Assembly: GCA_039933015.1 (NCBI GenBank)
Contig: JBDTOX010000051.1
Coordinates: forward strand, 1-26,048
From: JBDTOX01 sp039933015
Lineage (GTDB): Bacteria > Pseudomonadota > Gammaproteobacteria > Burkholderiales > Methylophilaceae
Direction: 5' to 3'
DNA length: 26,048 nt
A model generated the notes under the pieces. It was not told the DNA's origin. It saw only the letters and a program-made list of their open reading frames with translations, and did no database searches. Below, piece by piece: positions 1 through 8,452 of this stretch (within the stretch, counting starts at the first letter, position 1; each line of letters opens with the position of its first letter). A program made the position numbers and the translations under genes.

Positions 1-38
1 CGCAAGGCGTGAGAGTTCGAGTCTCTCCTTTCGCACCA
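1..38 (+). tRNA. 3' end of a tRNA, probably tRNA-Leu (truncated by window edge)
   Basis: The window opens inside a tRNA. The T arm is visible as GAGAG, loop TTCGAGT, CTCTC. It is followed by the 3' acceptor strand CTTTCGC, the discriminator A, and a genome-encoded CCA ending at 38. The bases before the T arm, CGCAAGGCGT, look like the 3' part of a long class II variable arm, which limits the identity to Leu, Ser or Tyr. The acceptor strand, which implies a 5' end GCGAAAG, fits proteobacterial tRNA-Leu best. The anticodon lies outside the window, so the isoacceptor is an inference. Confidence 0.85.
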
Positions 39-125
39 TCATGTAACAAAAACCCTGATATTAGACGGGTGTATGTAAATAGGCCGGGATGTTAAGCTTA
101 TTCACTACAATCTTTAATAAAAATA

Positions 126-441
126 ATGGAACAGAATGCGCAGGTCTCGTCCAGGTTCTAAAAGCGGATGGGCCGTCGAGTCCAAGATATTTTATGGGTT
201 CGCCTGATTCTTTATACTTCTCATCCTCATTGGCGCCTCCAGTATTTACTACGTCCAGCGCTTTTCTGACACCGTAGGCTGGGTCGCTCATACCAATACC
301 GTCATTTCCCAGCTTGAACATAACTCTGCCTTATTCGCTCGGACACAGGTCGCACAGCGCGGCTATCTGATAACTGGCCAAGCCTCCTACCTCGCAGAAC
401 GCGATCAGCAATTTAATGCTCTGCAAGCAGGCATTTGGCAA
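126..441 (+). pseudogene. Disrupted 5' part of the hybrid sensor kinase (first TM and CHASE3 start)
   Basis: The protein frame of the kinase continues well upstream of its first usable start codon. Positions 208-441 read in frame as a hydrophobic stretch (FFILLILIGASSIYY) followed by a CHASE3-like segment with QRGYLITGQASYL, the usual extracytoplasmic sensor of such kinases. A TGA at 205-207 interrupts this frame. Upstream of it the same frame reads KSGWAVESKIFYGFA, a typical cytoplasmic lead-in to a first TM helix. An ATG at 126 gives MEQNAQVSSRF in another frame and then stops at 159-161. Removing one base near 159 would join it to KSGWAVESK. So the natural start was probably ATG 126, now separated from the body by a one-base frame change and a nonsense codon. 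Either sequencing errors or real decay would explain this. The rest of 39-125 shows no gene. Confidence 0.6.
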
Positions 442-3360
442 TTGATTCAATTGGTGTCTGATAACCCTGTTCAACAACAGCGTCTGGAGCGGCTGCAAGA
501 CGCCTTAAACGTAAGGCAGGGCCACTATATTCAGTGGGCGTCCGAGGTGCGTAAGGTCGGCCTGGATAAGCTACGCAAAAGCGGACAGTATGTGTTTGGC
601 AAAGATAACATCTTGCATATCCGCGATTTATTTAACGCCTGCGTTCAAGAAGAACGCAGGCTCCTAGACCTGCGTTCCCAATCAGAAGTGCAACACGCCA
701 AGGATCTTTTGGTCCTGTTTGTTCTGCTATTTGTAGCTACGCTGATTTTTGTTCCTGTTCTTTACTGGCGCATTCGAACTGATCTGCGGCTAAAACAGCA
801 AAGCGCCATCGAGCAACAGCGGCTTACGGACATTCTGGATGCCTCGCCCGATCTTATTGCCACCGCCAACCTCCAGGGCGAGTATTTCTACATCAATAAA
901 GGTGGACGTAATTTATTGGGTCTGTTGGAAGATGAAGATATTTCAGGCCACCCAATCTCACGCATGTGTCCAGCCTGGGCAATCGACCTGGCGCAGAACA
1001 TGGCGATTCCGACTGCGATCAACAGCGGTCTGTGGCTGGGGGAATCCGCATTCATCAATCGTGCTGGTTTCGAGATTCCAGTGTCGTGTGTAGTGATTCT
1101 GCATCGTAATGCGGATGGCACACCCTCATACTTGTCAACGGTTGCACGTGATATCCGCGATTTCAAAAAGATTGAGCACGGTCTGAAGGATGCGGCCATT
1201 TACGACAAAACGCATAGTGCGGTGCTGCGCTTATTCAATGCGAATTACGACCAAGCGCAGATGCTGTGCGGCATGCAGGATATCCTGGCACAAGATCATA
1301 GCTTCCCGGTCTCGGCTATTTATAGTTATGACGAGTGGAGCGGCAGCTACCGGCTAGAAACCACACATGCCGCGCCCGCTGACATCCAGAGTGGGTTCAA
1401 GCTGGGCGAAGGCGTGATGGGTGAAGCCGCACGCGAAAAGCGTACGGTTGTACTTGCCGACTTTAACGGCAAGTCTTGCATGCCCATCGAGACTGGCCTG
1501 CTATCGTTCCAGCCTGCCGCCATCATTATTAGTCCAGTTAATTATCAGGACAAACGCCTGGCACTGATAGTGCTGGCTTCCAGCCACCCACTCAACGACC
1601 GCGACCAGCCCTTTATCGAACGGCTTGCAGCGCAACTCGGTGTTGCCTTGAATAACATCCAGCAATACGGTGACATGAAACTCCTGGCGGAGCAGTTACG
1701 CCTGCGTAGCGAGGAAATCGGCCATAAAAATGAGCAGCTAGAAGAGACTAATCGCATGAAGTCAGAGTTTCTGGCCACTATGTCGCATGAACTACGTACC
1801 CCTCTTAATGCCGTCATTGGTTTCTCGGAAATCCTGCGTGACGGCATTACCGGCGAACTCACCCCGCAACAGAAGGAGTACGTGAACGATATCTTTGAGA
1901 GTGGTCAGCACTTGCTCTCCCTCATCAACGATGTGTTGGATCTATCCAAGATTGAAGCGGGCCGCATGGAACTGGATGCAGAGTTGACGGACATTGCCCA
2001 GTTATTAGAGAACAGCTTGTCTATCGTGAAAGAGAAAGCTGCGGCCCATCATATTCAGCTCAAGGTCGACCTTGCAGAAGATCTTGGTCTGGCCTGGTTT
2101 GATCCGCGCAAGATTAAGCAGGTTGTTTATAACTTGCTCTCCAACGCCGTCAAATTCACGCCTGAAGGTGGCCAGGTTACCTTGGGTGCCAGCATCGTGA
2201 CACGTACAGAAATTGAGGCACTGAATGCACTGAGGCTGGAAGGGCGGGCGCATCTTGATACACCGCTGGTGGGTGATGGGGAACGTTTCCTGCAACTCAG
2301 CGTTAAGGATACCGGGATTGGTATCAGCGCTGAGGATATGGCACATCTGTTCCAGCCCTTTGTACAAGTAGAAAGTTCGTTATCCAGACGCTTTGAGGGC
2401 ACGGGGCTAGGATTGGCCATGGTTCGCAAACTGGCAGAACTGCATGGCGGTGCGGTCGCACTCGACAGCACCCCGGGGCATGGCAGTATTTTCATGGTCT
2501 GGCTGCAATATGAGCCGGAGCCGTCAGCTACTAAAATGGCAGAACTTCCGGGCGTTACGCATCAAATACGGTGCTTGCAAGCCGCGTCGCCGAGGGTGCT
2601 GGTATTGGAGGATGAAGATCGGGCCGCTGATTTGATTCGGCTGCAACTGGAGTCTGAGGGCTGCCGCGTCACCCGGGCGGCATCGGCTGAAGCCGCATTG
2701 GCCCTCTTGGCGGAGGGTGAACTACCAGATCTGATCACCCTCGACATTCTCTTGCCCGGTATGGATGGCTGGGGCTTTCTGACCCGGTTGAAGACTGATG
2801 GTAGGCTGCAGCATATTCCGGTGGTGATCCTTTCTATCGTTGCCGATAGCAACAAGGGCCTGTCAATGGGGGCCTCACAAGTCTTACAAAAACCCGTATC
2901 CGCCAAAGAGCTGTTATCCGCACTGGTTAGTCTGGGCTTTGCCAAACCTGAACCTGGCAAGATGGGCGCCAAGGTATTGGTGGTGGATGATGATCCCAAA
3001 GCCGTGGAGATTGTATCCAATTATTTGGAAAATGCGGGTTATGTCGTCTTGCGAGCCTACGGCGGGAGTGAAGCCATTCAGATCAGTCGCTTGCAGCATC
3101 CTGACATGATAGTCCTCGATCTGATGATGCCTGATATCAGCGGCTTTGCTGTAGTAGAAAGCTTGAAACAGGATAAGAACACAGCACAGATTCCCATTAT
3201 CGCAGTGACCGCCAAGCTGCTGACACCTGAGGAGCGTCACCAGCTCAATGGATCTGTACTCGCTGTATTAGAGAAGTCTCAGTTTAACCATGGAAACTTC
3301 ATCAATGAAGTCAGGCGTGCCTTGGGCAGTGACACAAAAAATCAGCAAGGAAGAGAGTGA
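442..3360 (+). CDS. Hybrid sensor histidine kinase (CHASE3 remainder, PAS, GAF, HisKA, HATPase, two REC)
   Basis: The intact frame begins at a TTG (442) with no good ribosome site; the real gene probably began near 126. Domains in the 972-residue product: the rest of a CHASE3 sensor (1-85), a TM helix (about 88-108), PAS (about 127-245), GAF (about 255-405), a helical linker, HisKA with phospho-acceptor His449 in the MSHELRTPLNAVIGFS motif, HATPase with the N box (NLLSNAVKFTPEGG) and GTGLGLA, then two receiver domains with phospho-acceptor Asp768 (TLDILLPGMDG) and Asp893 (VLDLMMPDISG). It would sense an unknown signal at the membrane and pass phosphate to its own receivers or to the two response regulators that follow at once (gap of 9 bases, then 45). 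The signal cannot be deduced. If the 5' break is real, the product lacks TM1 and probably membrane topology. Confidence 0.85.
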   Translation: MIQLVSDNPVQQQRLERLQDALNVRQGHYIQWASEVRKVGLDKLRKSGQYVFGKDNILHIRDLFNACVQEERRLLDLRSQSEVQHAKDLLVLFVLLFVATLIFVPVLYWRIRTDLRLKQQSAIEQQRLTDILDASPDLIATANLQGEYFYINKGGRNLLGLLEDEDISGHPISRMCPAWAIDLAQNMAIPTAINSGLWLGESAFINRAGFEIPVSCVVILHRNADGTPSYLSTVARDIRDFKKIEHGLKDAAIYDKTHSAVLRLFNANYDQAQMLCGMQDILAQDHSFPVSAIYSYDEWSGSYRLETTHAAPADIQSGFKLGEGVMGEAAREKRTVVLADFNGKSCMPIETGLLSFQPAAIIISPVNYQDKRLALIVLASSHPLNDRDQPFIERLAAQLGVALNNIQQYGDMKLLAEQLRLRSEEIGHKNEQLEETNRMKSEFLATMSHELRTPLNAVIGFSEILRDGITGELTPQQKEYVNDIFESGQHLLSLINDVLDLSKIEAGRMELDAELTDIAQLLENSLSIVKEKAAAHHIQLKVDLAEDLGLAWFDPRKIKQVVYNLLSNAVKFTPEGGQVTLGASIVTRTEIEALNALRLEGRAHLDTPLVGDGERFLQLSVKDTGIGISAEDMAHLFQPFVQVESSLSRRFEGTGLGLAMVRKLAELHGGAVALDSTPGHGSIFMVWLQYEPEPSATKMAELPGVTHQIRCLQAASPRVLVLEDEDRAADLIRLQLESEGCRVTRAASAEAALALLAEGELPDLITLDILLPGMDGWGFLTRLKTDGRLQHIPVVILSIVADSNKGLSMGASQVLQKPVSAKELLSALVSLGFAKPEPGKMGAKVLVVDDDPKAVEIVSNYLENAGYVVLRAYGGSEAIQISRLQHPDMIVLDLMMPDISGFAVVESLKQDKNTAQIPIIAVTAKLLTPEERHQLNGSVLAVLEKSQFNHGNFINEVRRALGSDTKNQQGRE

Positions 3361-3369
3361 TAGCCTGAT

Positions 3370-3729
3370 ATGGCATGCATCCTCATTGTGGAAGACAATC
3401 CGAATAACATGAAGCTGGCAGCACTGCTGCTGGAGAATGCCGGACACGAGGTGCTGCGCGCTGAAGATGCGTTGCGGGGACTTGATCTGGCCCGTGCACA
3501 TCTGCCCGACCTGGTGCTGATGGATATTCATTTGCCGGGCATGGATGGCCTCACTGCCACGCGCGTACTCAAGGCGGATGATAAAACCAGCCATATCAAG
3601 GTGATCGCGTTGACTGCATTCGCCATGGTCGGAGATGCGCAAAAGATGCAGGATTCTGGCTGTGACGGCTACATCGCAAAGCCAATCCGCTATAAGCAGT
3701 TCCTGCAAGCCATCAATACATTGCTTTAG
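3370..3729 (+). CDS. Single-domain response regulator (DivK/CheY-like)
   Basis: The protein of 119 residues consists of one receiver domain and has no output domain. The acidic pocket is VEDN at 7-10, the phospho-acceptor is Asp52 in LVLMDIHLPGMDG, the conserved Thr81 lies in ALTAFAM, and the conserved Lys103 lies in YIAKPI. The LPGMDGL.AT sequence and the AFAM stretch resemble DivK-type receivers often found downstream of hybrid kinases. It starts 9 bases after the kinase stop, with GAGAG-type purine bases upstream, so it is very probably in the same operon. It probably acts as a phosphate shuttle or allosteric partner between the hybrid kinase and the HD-GYP protein next to it; this is inferred from gene order only. 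Confidence 0.9.
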   Translation: MACILIVEDNPNNMKLAALLLENAGHEVLRAEDALRGLDLARAHLPDLVLMDIHLPGMDGLTATRVLKADDKTSHIKVIALTAFAMVGDAQKMQDSGCDGYIAKPIRYKQFLQAINTLL

Positions 3730-3774
3730 TTTTAGCCATATTCGGGTGGCATTGCTCTTGAAAGGAGTTTTTTC

Positions 3775-4845
3775 ATGGACATGAAAGTAACAACAAAAAC
3801 TATCCTGATCGTGGAAGATGATGTTAAGAACCGCAGTTATCTGCAGGCCCTGCTCCGGTCGGAGGGGTATGCCACCGTAGAGGCTGACAACGGCGCCGCG
3901 GCTTTGGCAGTTATAACGAATCTTATGCCGGACCTGATCCTGCTGGATGCCATGATGCCTGTAATGGATGGGTTTGCCTTAGCCACACAACTAAAGAGTC
4001 GTGAATCGACCAAGGCCATCCCTATCATCATGATCACGGCGCTGAATGACCGCGGCTCCAGGTTGCGTGCATTGCAATGCGGTGTGGAAGAGTTTGTGAG
4101 CAAGCCCGTGGACCGCGCCGAGCTCTGGATCCGGGTCAGAAATTTGTTACGGTTAAAAGAATATAGTGATTTTTTAGTGGGCTATAGCCGCCGACTGGAG
4201 GCGGAGGTGGAAGACCGCACCGCACAATTACTGACCAGCCACTTTGATTCCATGCATAGCATTATGCGCGCAGCAGAATTCCGTGACGAAGAAACCGGGT
4301 TGCACATCAACCGCATTGCATTTTACTGCAAGGAGATGGCAACCCACTTAGGCATGGACGTGGAGTTTATCAATACCATTTATCACGCTAGCCCGTTGCA
4401 TGATGTGGGCAAGATAGGTATCCCGGACCACATCCTGTTAAAGCCAGCACGTCATACGCCAGAAGAGTGGGAAATCATGAAGTCACACGCAACACTCGGT
4501 CACAGTATCCTGGGCCATGGCAAGAGCAGTTCACCCTTCACAAGAATGGGCGCAGAAATCGCGTTGAACCACCATGAGCGCTGGAACGGTGGTGGCTATC
4601 CGAATGATTTGAAGGGCAAACAGATTCCGCTTCCCGCTCGAATGATGGCGCTAGCGGATGTATATGACGCTCTGCGTAGCAAACGGCCTTACAAACCGGC
4701 ATACACCCATGAAAACTCCGTGCAGATCATCACTGCAGGCGACGGCAGGACATCACCAGAACATTTCGACCCGGCAATTCTTAACGCATTCAAACAAATG
4801 AGTGGACGTTTTGAGGAAATATTTGAGGAGCATGCAGATAATTAG
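3775..4845 (+). CDS. Response regulator with HD-GYP domain (c-di-GMP phosphodiesterase)
   Basis: The 356-residue protein has a receiver at about 8-125, with phospho-acceptor Asp58 (LLDAMMPVMDG) and Lys110, a short helical linker, and an HD-GYP domain at about 160-345. The HD pair is His209-Asp210 in LHDVGKIGIPDHIL, the HHERWNGGGYP motif carries GYP at 274-276, and ADVYDAL follows. These residues are those expected of an active c-di-GMP hydrolase of the RpfG type. The start ATG at 3775 is preceded by AAAGGAG at good spacing; a second Met lies two codons on. It is the third gene of the signalling cassette and gives it an output: phosphorylation probably changes cellular c-di-GMP. The gene ends only 31 bases before the end of the convergent norD, and no clear terminator is seen between them. 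Confidence 0.93.
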   Translation: MDMKVTTKTILIVEDDVKNRSYLQALLRSEGYATVEADNGAAALAVITNLMPDLILLDAMMPVMDGFALATQLKSRESTKAIPIIMITALNDRGSRLRALQCGVEEFVSKPVDRAELWIRVRNLLRLKEYSDFLVGYSRRLEAEVEDRTAQLLTSHFDSMHSIMRAAEFRDEETGLHINRIAFYCKEMATHLGMDVEFINTIYHASPLHDVGKIGIPDHILLKPARHTPEEWEIMKSHATLGHSILGHGKSSSPFTRMGAEIALNHHERWNGGGYPNDLKGKQIPLPARMMALADVYDALRSKRPYKPAYTHENSVQIITAGDGRTSPEHFDPAILNAFKQMSGRFEEIFEEHADN

Positions 4846-4876
4846 CTTGGTGGACTTTCCTCAGTGAAGGTTACGT

Positions 4877-6688
4877 TTAACGGGTAAGGAGCGCGTAGAG
4901 CAGGGGTAGCTTGGTGGGCAGTTCCGACGGTTTGCGGATAATGATGAAGTTGTCCTTGCCAAAGATGTGGGGCAGATATTCGTGGGCTTCCTGGTCGACA
5001 GTTACGCAAAAAGGACGCAGGCCCTGCTGTCTCGCAGCAATCAGCGCCTTACGCGTGTCTTCGATTCCATAACGACCTTCGTAGCGATCGGCATCGTTGG
5101 GTTTTCCGTCAGTGAGTAACAACAGCAGGCGTTCGCGGGACTTTTGGCGCGCCAGGATTTCCGTGGCGCGGCGTATGGCTGCGCCCATGCGCGTGTAGTA
5201 TGCCGGATTGATGCTGTTGATGCGGCCGCGCACCGCATCGGAGTAAGGCTCGTTGAATGCTTTAAAGGTATGAAAACGCACGTCGGAGCGGCTCTTGGAA
5301 CTGAAGCCGTACAGGGCGAAGCGGTCGCGCGTGACTGACAGCGCCTCGGAAAAAAGAAACAGGCTGTCGCGGATGACGTCGATTACACGCTGTTCTCCGC
5401 CTATCCATGCCTCGGTGGATAAAGACAGGTCGGCAAGCAGCAGGCAAGCCAGGTCGCGCTCGCGTTTGCGCTGGTCCAAATAAAAGCGGTTTTCGGCACC
5501 GGCATTGTGGGCGACATGACGGATATAGGAATCGATATCAATTTCGTTGCCCTCAGGCTGCGCCTTGAGGCGCAGGTGTACAGGCACCAAAGCGCCGAAC
5601 TGTCGCCGCAGACGTTGCTGGTCCCGCTTCAGATGCTCTGGTAGCCCGCATGGTGCGGCGTCCGTCAGCGGGATCGTGTTAATCCGGCACTGGTTCGGTT
5701 TCAGCATGTGCGTTCTGTAGTCCCACTCTGGCAGCATCCTGCCGCCGTCCAGAGGCGTGTCGTCGTCCTCTGCCGCTGGCAGGTCGAGAGTCATGCTGAG
5801 CTTCTTGGAGATGTTCTTGTGATCCCGTGCTATCGCGATAACGTCCAGGTCATCTGCCGCCTGGGCGAGATCCTGATCCTCGTTTTCCTTGGTTTCGTGT
5901 TCGACTTTTGCGTACTCGGCCCAGCTGAATATAGATTCTGGCCGGAACAACAAAAGACCGCCCTTGCGCTCAGGCATTTCTGTGTACTCGGCGCTACGGC
6001 GTTTCTTGTCCGACTGTTTCGCGCTTGCCGCCTGAGAAGGCTGTTCCAGCGATTTGTGCGGATGCGGTTTGCCTGTAGCGGGAAGCTCTGGGCGTAGCCA
6101 TAGCAAGACGGGATGGGGTGGTCGCCGCGAGGCGGGGAGCGCGGCAACGGTGCCCGGCTTGCGCAGCGCATCCCGGATCGCCCGTTCTTGTCGCGCTTCG
6201 TCCAGTGCCATCTTGCTGATTTCCGGACGGCGCGCGATCTCCGCTTCCACCAGCCGGCCATAGCATGCTGCCAGACCGGGAAACCCCTGGGTTATCGCCA
6301 GTGTGGCGGCCTGGTTTCTGGTCAGCCACGGCAGTTCTGGCTGCGGGTCGACGGCGCAAAGGGCTGCTAGCCAAAAATACAGATCGCGGTTTAGGCTTGT
6401 TTCTGGATAGACATCGACAACAGGAGGCAGCCGTAACGCCTGGCGATCCAACCACGCGAGATCCACCTTGCGTTCGCTACCAGCCAAGCGCGCCAGTAGT
6501 GAGCGCTTGGCGCCGTGCTGCGTTTGAGCACCAGCCTGCACCGCAACCCCGTGGTCGCCGCCGAGGGCGCGAAATAGCAGCGCGGTATCTCGGGAGATGC
6601 TCGACAGCTCGACCGCCGCTTCGGGAAAGTGTCGTGCAGCAAGGCGATTGATCAGTTGGTGCCACAGTATGCCGACTCGTTCTTCCAT
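4877..6688 (-). CDS. norD: NorD-like VWA protein, nitric oxide reductase activation
   Basis: The 603-residue protein has a C-terminal von Willebrand A domain with an apparently complete MIDAS metal site: DLSLS at 420-424, a downstream Thr in YYTRMGAAI, and the Asp of LLTDGKPND near 527. The N-terminal two thirds are helical and poorly conserved, with a charged, low-complexity middle, as usual for NorD. Known NorD proteins work with the MoxR-type ATPase NorQ to mature or activate NorCB, probably by helping insert the non-haem iron. The gene is last in the nor operon, 15 bases after norQ, which supports the assignment. A GAGG site precedes the ATG. The related CbbO proteins look similar, but the nor context decides. 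Confidence 0.93.
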   Translation of the reverse strand: MEERVGILWHQLINRLAARHFPEAAVELSSISRDTALLFRALGGDHGVAVQAGAQTQHGAKRSLLARLAGSERKVDLAWLDRQALRLPPVVDVYPETSLNRDLYFWLAALCAVDPQPELPWLTRNQAATLAITQGFPGLAACYGRLVEAEIARRPEISKMALDEARQERAIRDALRKPGTVAALPASRRPPHPVLLWLRPELPATGKPHPHKSLEQPSQAASAKQSDKKRRSAEYTEMPERKGGLLLFRPESIFSWAEYAKVEHETKENEDQDLAQAADDLDVIAIARDHKNISKKLSMTLDLPAAEDDDTPLDGGRMLPEWDYRTHMLKPNQCRINTIPLTDAAPCGLPEHLKRDQQRLRRQFGALVPVHLRLKAQPEGNEIDIDSYIRHVAHNAGAENRFYLDQRKRERDLACLLLADLSLSTEAWIGGEQRVIDVIRDSLFLFSEALSVTRDRFALYGFSSKSRSDVRFHTFKAFNEPYSDAVRGRINSINPAYYTRMGAAIRRATEILARQKSRERLLLLLTDGKPNDADRYEGRYGIEDTRKALIAARQQGLRPFCVTVDQEAHEYLPHIFGKDNFIIIRKPSELPTKLPLLYALLTR

Positions 6689-6703
6689 GCTGTTGGCCTC
6701 GAC

Positions 6704-7522
6704 TCAGTTACCAAAAATCGCGCGAACAACCACCATCAAGGCCTGGGTGACCTCTGGATCGTCGGAAAGGCATTCCACCACTGCCGCGCGGCACGCTACC
6801 TGTGGATCGCAGCCGTCGGCAATCAGCTTCGCCGCGTCGACGATCAGGCGCGTACCCGGCGCTTCTTCCAAGTCGTGTTCAGAAGTGCTGCGCAAGGCGT
6901 TGGCGAGGGTGACGAGATGCTTTGCGGTTGCATGGTCTACGCCAGATTCTGTTGCCACGATATCGGCCTCGCGAGCAGCTTCAGGAAAGCCAAAGGCGAG
7001 GGATACGAAGCGCTGGCGTGTGCTGGGCTTCAGGCTTTTAAGCAGATGCTGATAGCCGGGGTTGTAGGAAACAACCAGCATAAATTCCGGTGGTGCTTCC
7101 AGAATTTCCCCGATACGGTCGATGGGCAGGATTCTGCGGTCATCGGAAAGTGCGTGGAGTACCACCGTCGTATCCTTGCGTGCTTCCACTATCTCGTCCA
7201 AATAGCAGATGCCGCCGTGGCGCACAGCCTGGGTGAGCGGGCCGTCCGCCCAGTAGGTGCCGGAAGCGTCGACCAGATGGCGCCCCACCAGGTCGGAGGC
7301 GGAGAGATCATCGTGGCAGGACACGGTATATAACGCGCGCCCGAGCCGCGCTGCCATATGTTCGACGAAGCGCGTCTTGCCGCAGCCGGTCGGGCCCTTG
7401 ATAAGCACAGGCAGGCGGTTACGATAGGCGAGTTCGAAGATCGCGATCTCGTCGCTCGTCGGCGTGTAGGGCGGGATAAGGCTGGGCTCTCTAACGGCCC
7501 GGGCGATTGAGGTAACGGACAT
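6704..7522 (-). CDS. norQ: NorQ/CbbQ-type MoxR AAA+ ATPase
   Basis: The protein of 272 residues is a MoxR-family AAA+ ATPase. Walker A is GPTGCGKT at 43-50 and Walker B is GICYLDEI near 104-111. A sensor-1 like stretch (VVSYNPGYQ) and an arginine finger region (KPSTRQRFV) follow. The C-terminal part matches the CbbQ/NirQ/NorQ extension. Family members form hexamers that act with a VWA partner, here NorD directly downstream, to remodel a metalloenzyme, here NorCB. AAGGAG lies 8 bases before the ATG, a strong ribosome site. The gene belongs to the nor operon, 15 bases from both neighbours. Confidence 0.95.
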   Translation of the reverse strand: MSVTSIARAVREPSLIPPYTPTSDEIAIFELAYRNRLPVLIKGPTGCGKTRFVEHMAARLGRALYTVSCHDDLSASDLVGRHLVDASGTYWADGPLTQAVRHGGICYLDEIVEARKDTTVVLHALSDDRRILPIDRIGEILEAPPEFMLVVSYNPGYQHLLKSLKPSTRQRFVSLAFGFPEAAREADIVATESGVDHATAKHLVTLANALRSTSEHDLEEAPGTRLIVDAAKLIADGCDPQVACRAAVVECLSDDPEVTQALMVVVRAIFGN

Positions 7523-7537
7523 GGAAACGCTCCTTGG

Positions 7538-7810
7538 TTAAGCAGTGAGATAGGCGATGGTGATGACGCCGCCGACGGTGGCCAGATAAGCGGCCATGAC
7601 GAGGCGCCACAACAACCGCACACGGCGCAGGCCCATGAAATAGCTCACCACCAGATGCCCCTTGACGAGCGTAAGTGCCAGCACCACCGCCATGAGTGCG
7701 GTCTGGCCTGAGGTGCCGGAACCCAGCTCAAAAGTGATCGCGGAGAGCCCGAGCAGCATGATCCAGGAGATGGTGCTTGATTTTAGCGGAATGACTTGAA
7801 GCAGTTTCAT
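7538..7810 (-). CDS. norF: NorF-like small membrane protein (cytochrome oxidase subunit IV type)
   Basis: The product of 90 residues has three predicted TM helices and ends in a hydrophobic helix (AAYLATVGGVITIAYLTA). The stretch LVKGHLVVSYFMGLRRVR is typical of the prokaryotic COX4/NorF family. I take the ATG at 7810 as start because AAAGGA sits 7 bases before it; a TTG five codons upstream overlaps the norE stop and is less likely. NorF is a membrane accessory found beside NorE in many nor operons; its exact role is unsettled, though it aids NO reduction in some species. It lies between norE and norQ, as expected. Confidence 0.85.
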   Translation of the reverse strand: MKLLQVIPLKSSTISWIMLLGLSAITFELGSGTSGQTALMAVVLALTLVKGHLVVSYFMGLRRVRLLWRLVMAAYLATVGGVITIAYLTA

Positions 7811-7821
7811 CGGTCGTCCTT

Positions 7822-8403
7822 TCAATGAATGACGTAGACCAGCGCAAACAGGATGATCCAGACCAGATCCACCATGTGCCAGTAGGAGCCACCGGTTTCT
7901 ACGCCGGTATGGTTTGTGGCGCTGTAGCGCCCGGTATAGGCTTTGTAGGCGACCACGGTAAGAATCGCCATGCCCATGACCACGTGCATGAAGTGAAAAA
8001 ATGTGAGGGACAAGTAGAACATATAGAACAGGTTGGTGGAAAGGGTGATGCCCTGCGCAAAGTCCTGCTGAAATTCCAGCAGTTTTAATACCAGAAACAC
8101 CCCACCTAAGCCAAGCGCAGCAGCTAGCCAGTGACCACAGGCCATGATGCGCTCTGCTTTGATCGACTGAGTTGCGCGTACCACGAAATAACTGCTGGTC
8201 AGGAGGATCACGGTATTGGCAAAACCGTAGGTGCGGTTAAGCGTGAGTTGTGAAGCGTTGAACAAATCCACGTGAGCACTGCGGGCGAATGCATAGGCGG
8301 CGAAAAGCACACCGAAGACTGTTAGCTCGGCAAAGATGAATATCCAGATTGCGAAATCCCCCGGCAGGGGCTGCGCAGAATCGGTGCTGGCTTCAATATG
8401 CAT
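7822..8403 (-). CDS. norE: NorE, cytochrome c oxidase subunit III-like protein
   Basis: The product, 193 residues from the ATG at 8403, has about five TM helices and belongs to the haem-copper oxidase subunit III family. Recognisable parts are GDFAIWIFIFAELTVFGVLF near the N terminus, YLSLTFFHFMHVVMGM in the middle and YWHMVDLVWIILF near the end. GGGAGA lies 8 bases before this ATG, so the longer reading that begins 14 codons upstream is unlikely. NorE is not part of the purified cNOR but is often co-transcribed and improves NO reduction. It follows norB after a 49-base gap that contains a hairpin. Confidence 0.9.
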   Translation of the reverse strand: MHIEASTDSAQPLPGDFAIWIFIFAELTVFGVLFAAYAFARSAHVDLFNASQLTLNRTYGFANTVILLTSSYFVVRATQSIKAERIMACGHWLAAALGLGGVFLVLKLLEFQQDFAQGITLSTNLFYMFYLSLTFFHFMHVVMGMAILTVVAYKAYTGRYSATNHTGVETGGSYWHMVDLVWIILFALVYVIH

Positions 8404-8423
8404 GGTGAATCTCCCGTGAAATG

Positions 8424-8443
8424 GGCGGGACCACAGTCCCGCC
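8424..8443 (-). promoter_or_regulatory. Hairpin between norB and norE
   Basis: There is a perfect 8-bp stem, GGCGGGAC and GTCCCGCC, around a 4-base loop in the 49-base gap after the norB stop. No good U-run follows on the norB strand, only a UUU after a few bases, so it is a poor intrinsic terminator. It more likely stabilises the 3' end of a processed norCB transcript, or thins transcription into norE, norF, norQ and norD. The function is inferred. Confidence 0.6.
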
Positions 8444-8452
8444 ATACTTCGC

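Noticed and set aside
61..321. Open frames on both strands of the first 300 bases (about 60-86 codons)
   Set aside because: They overlap the broken N-terminal coding sequence of the hybrid kinase, have no family resemblance, and have no good ribosome sites.
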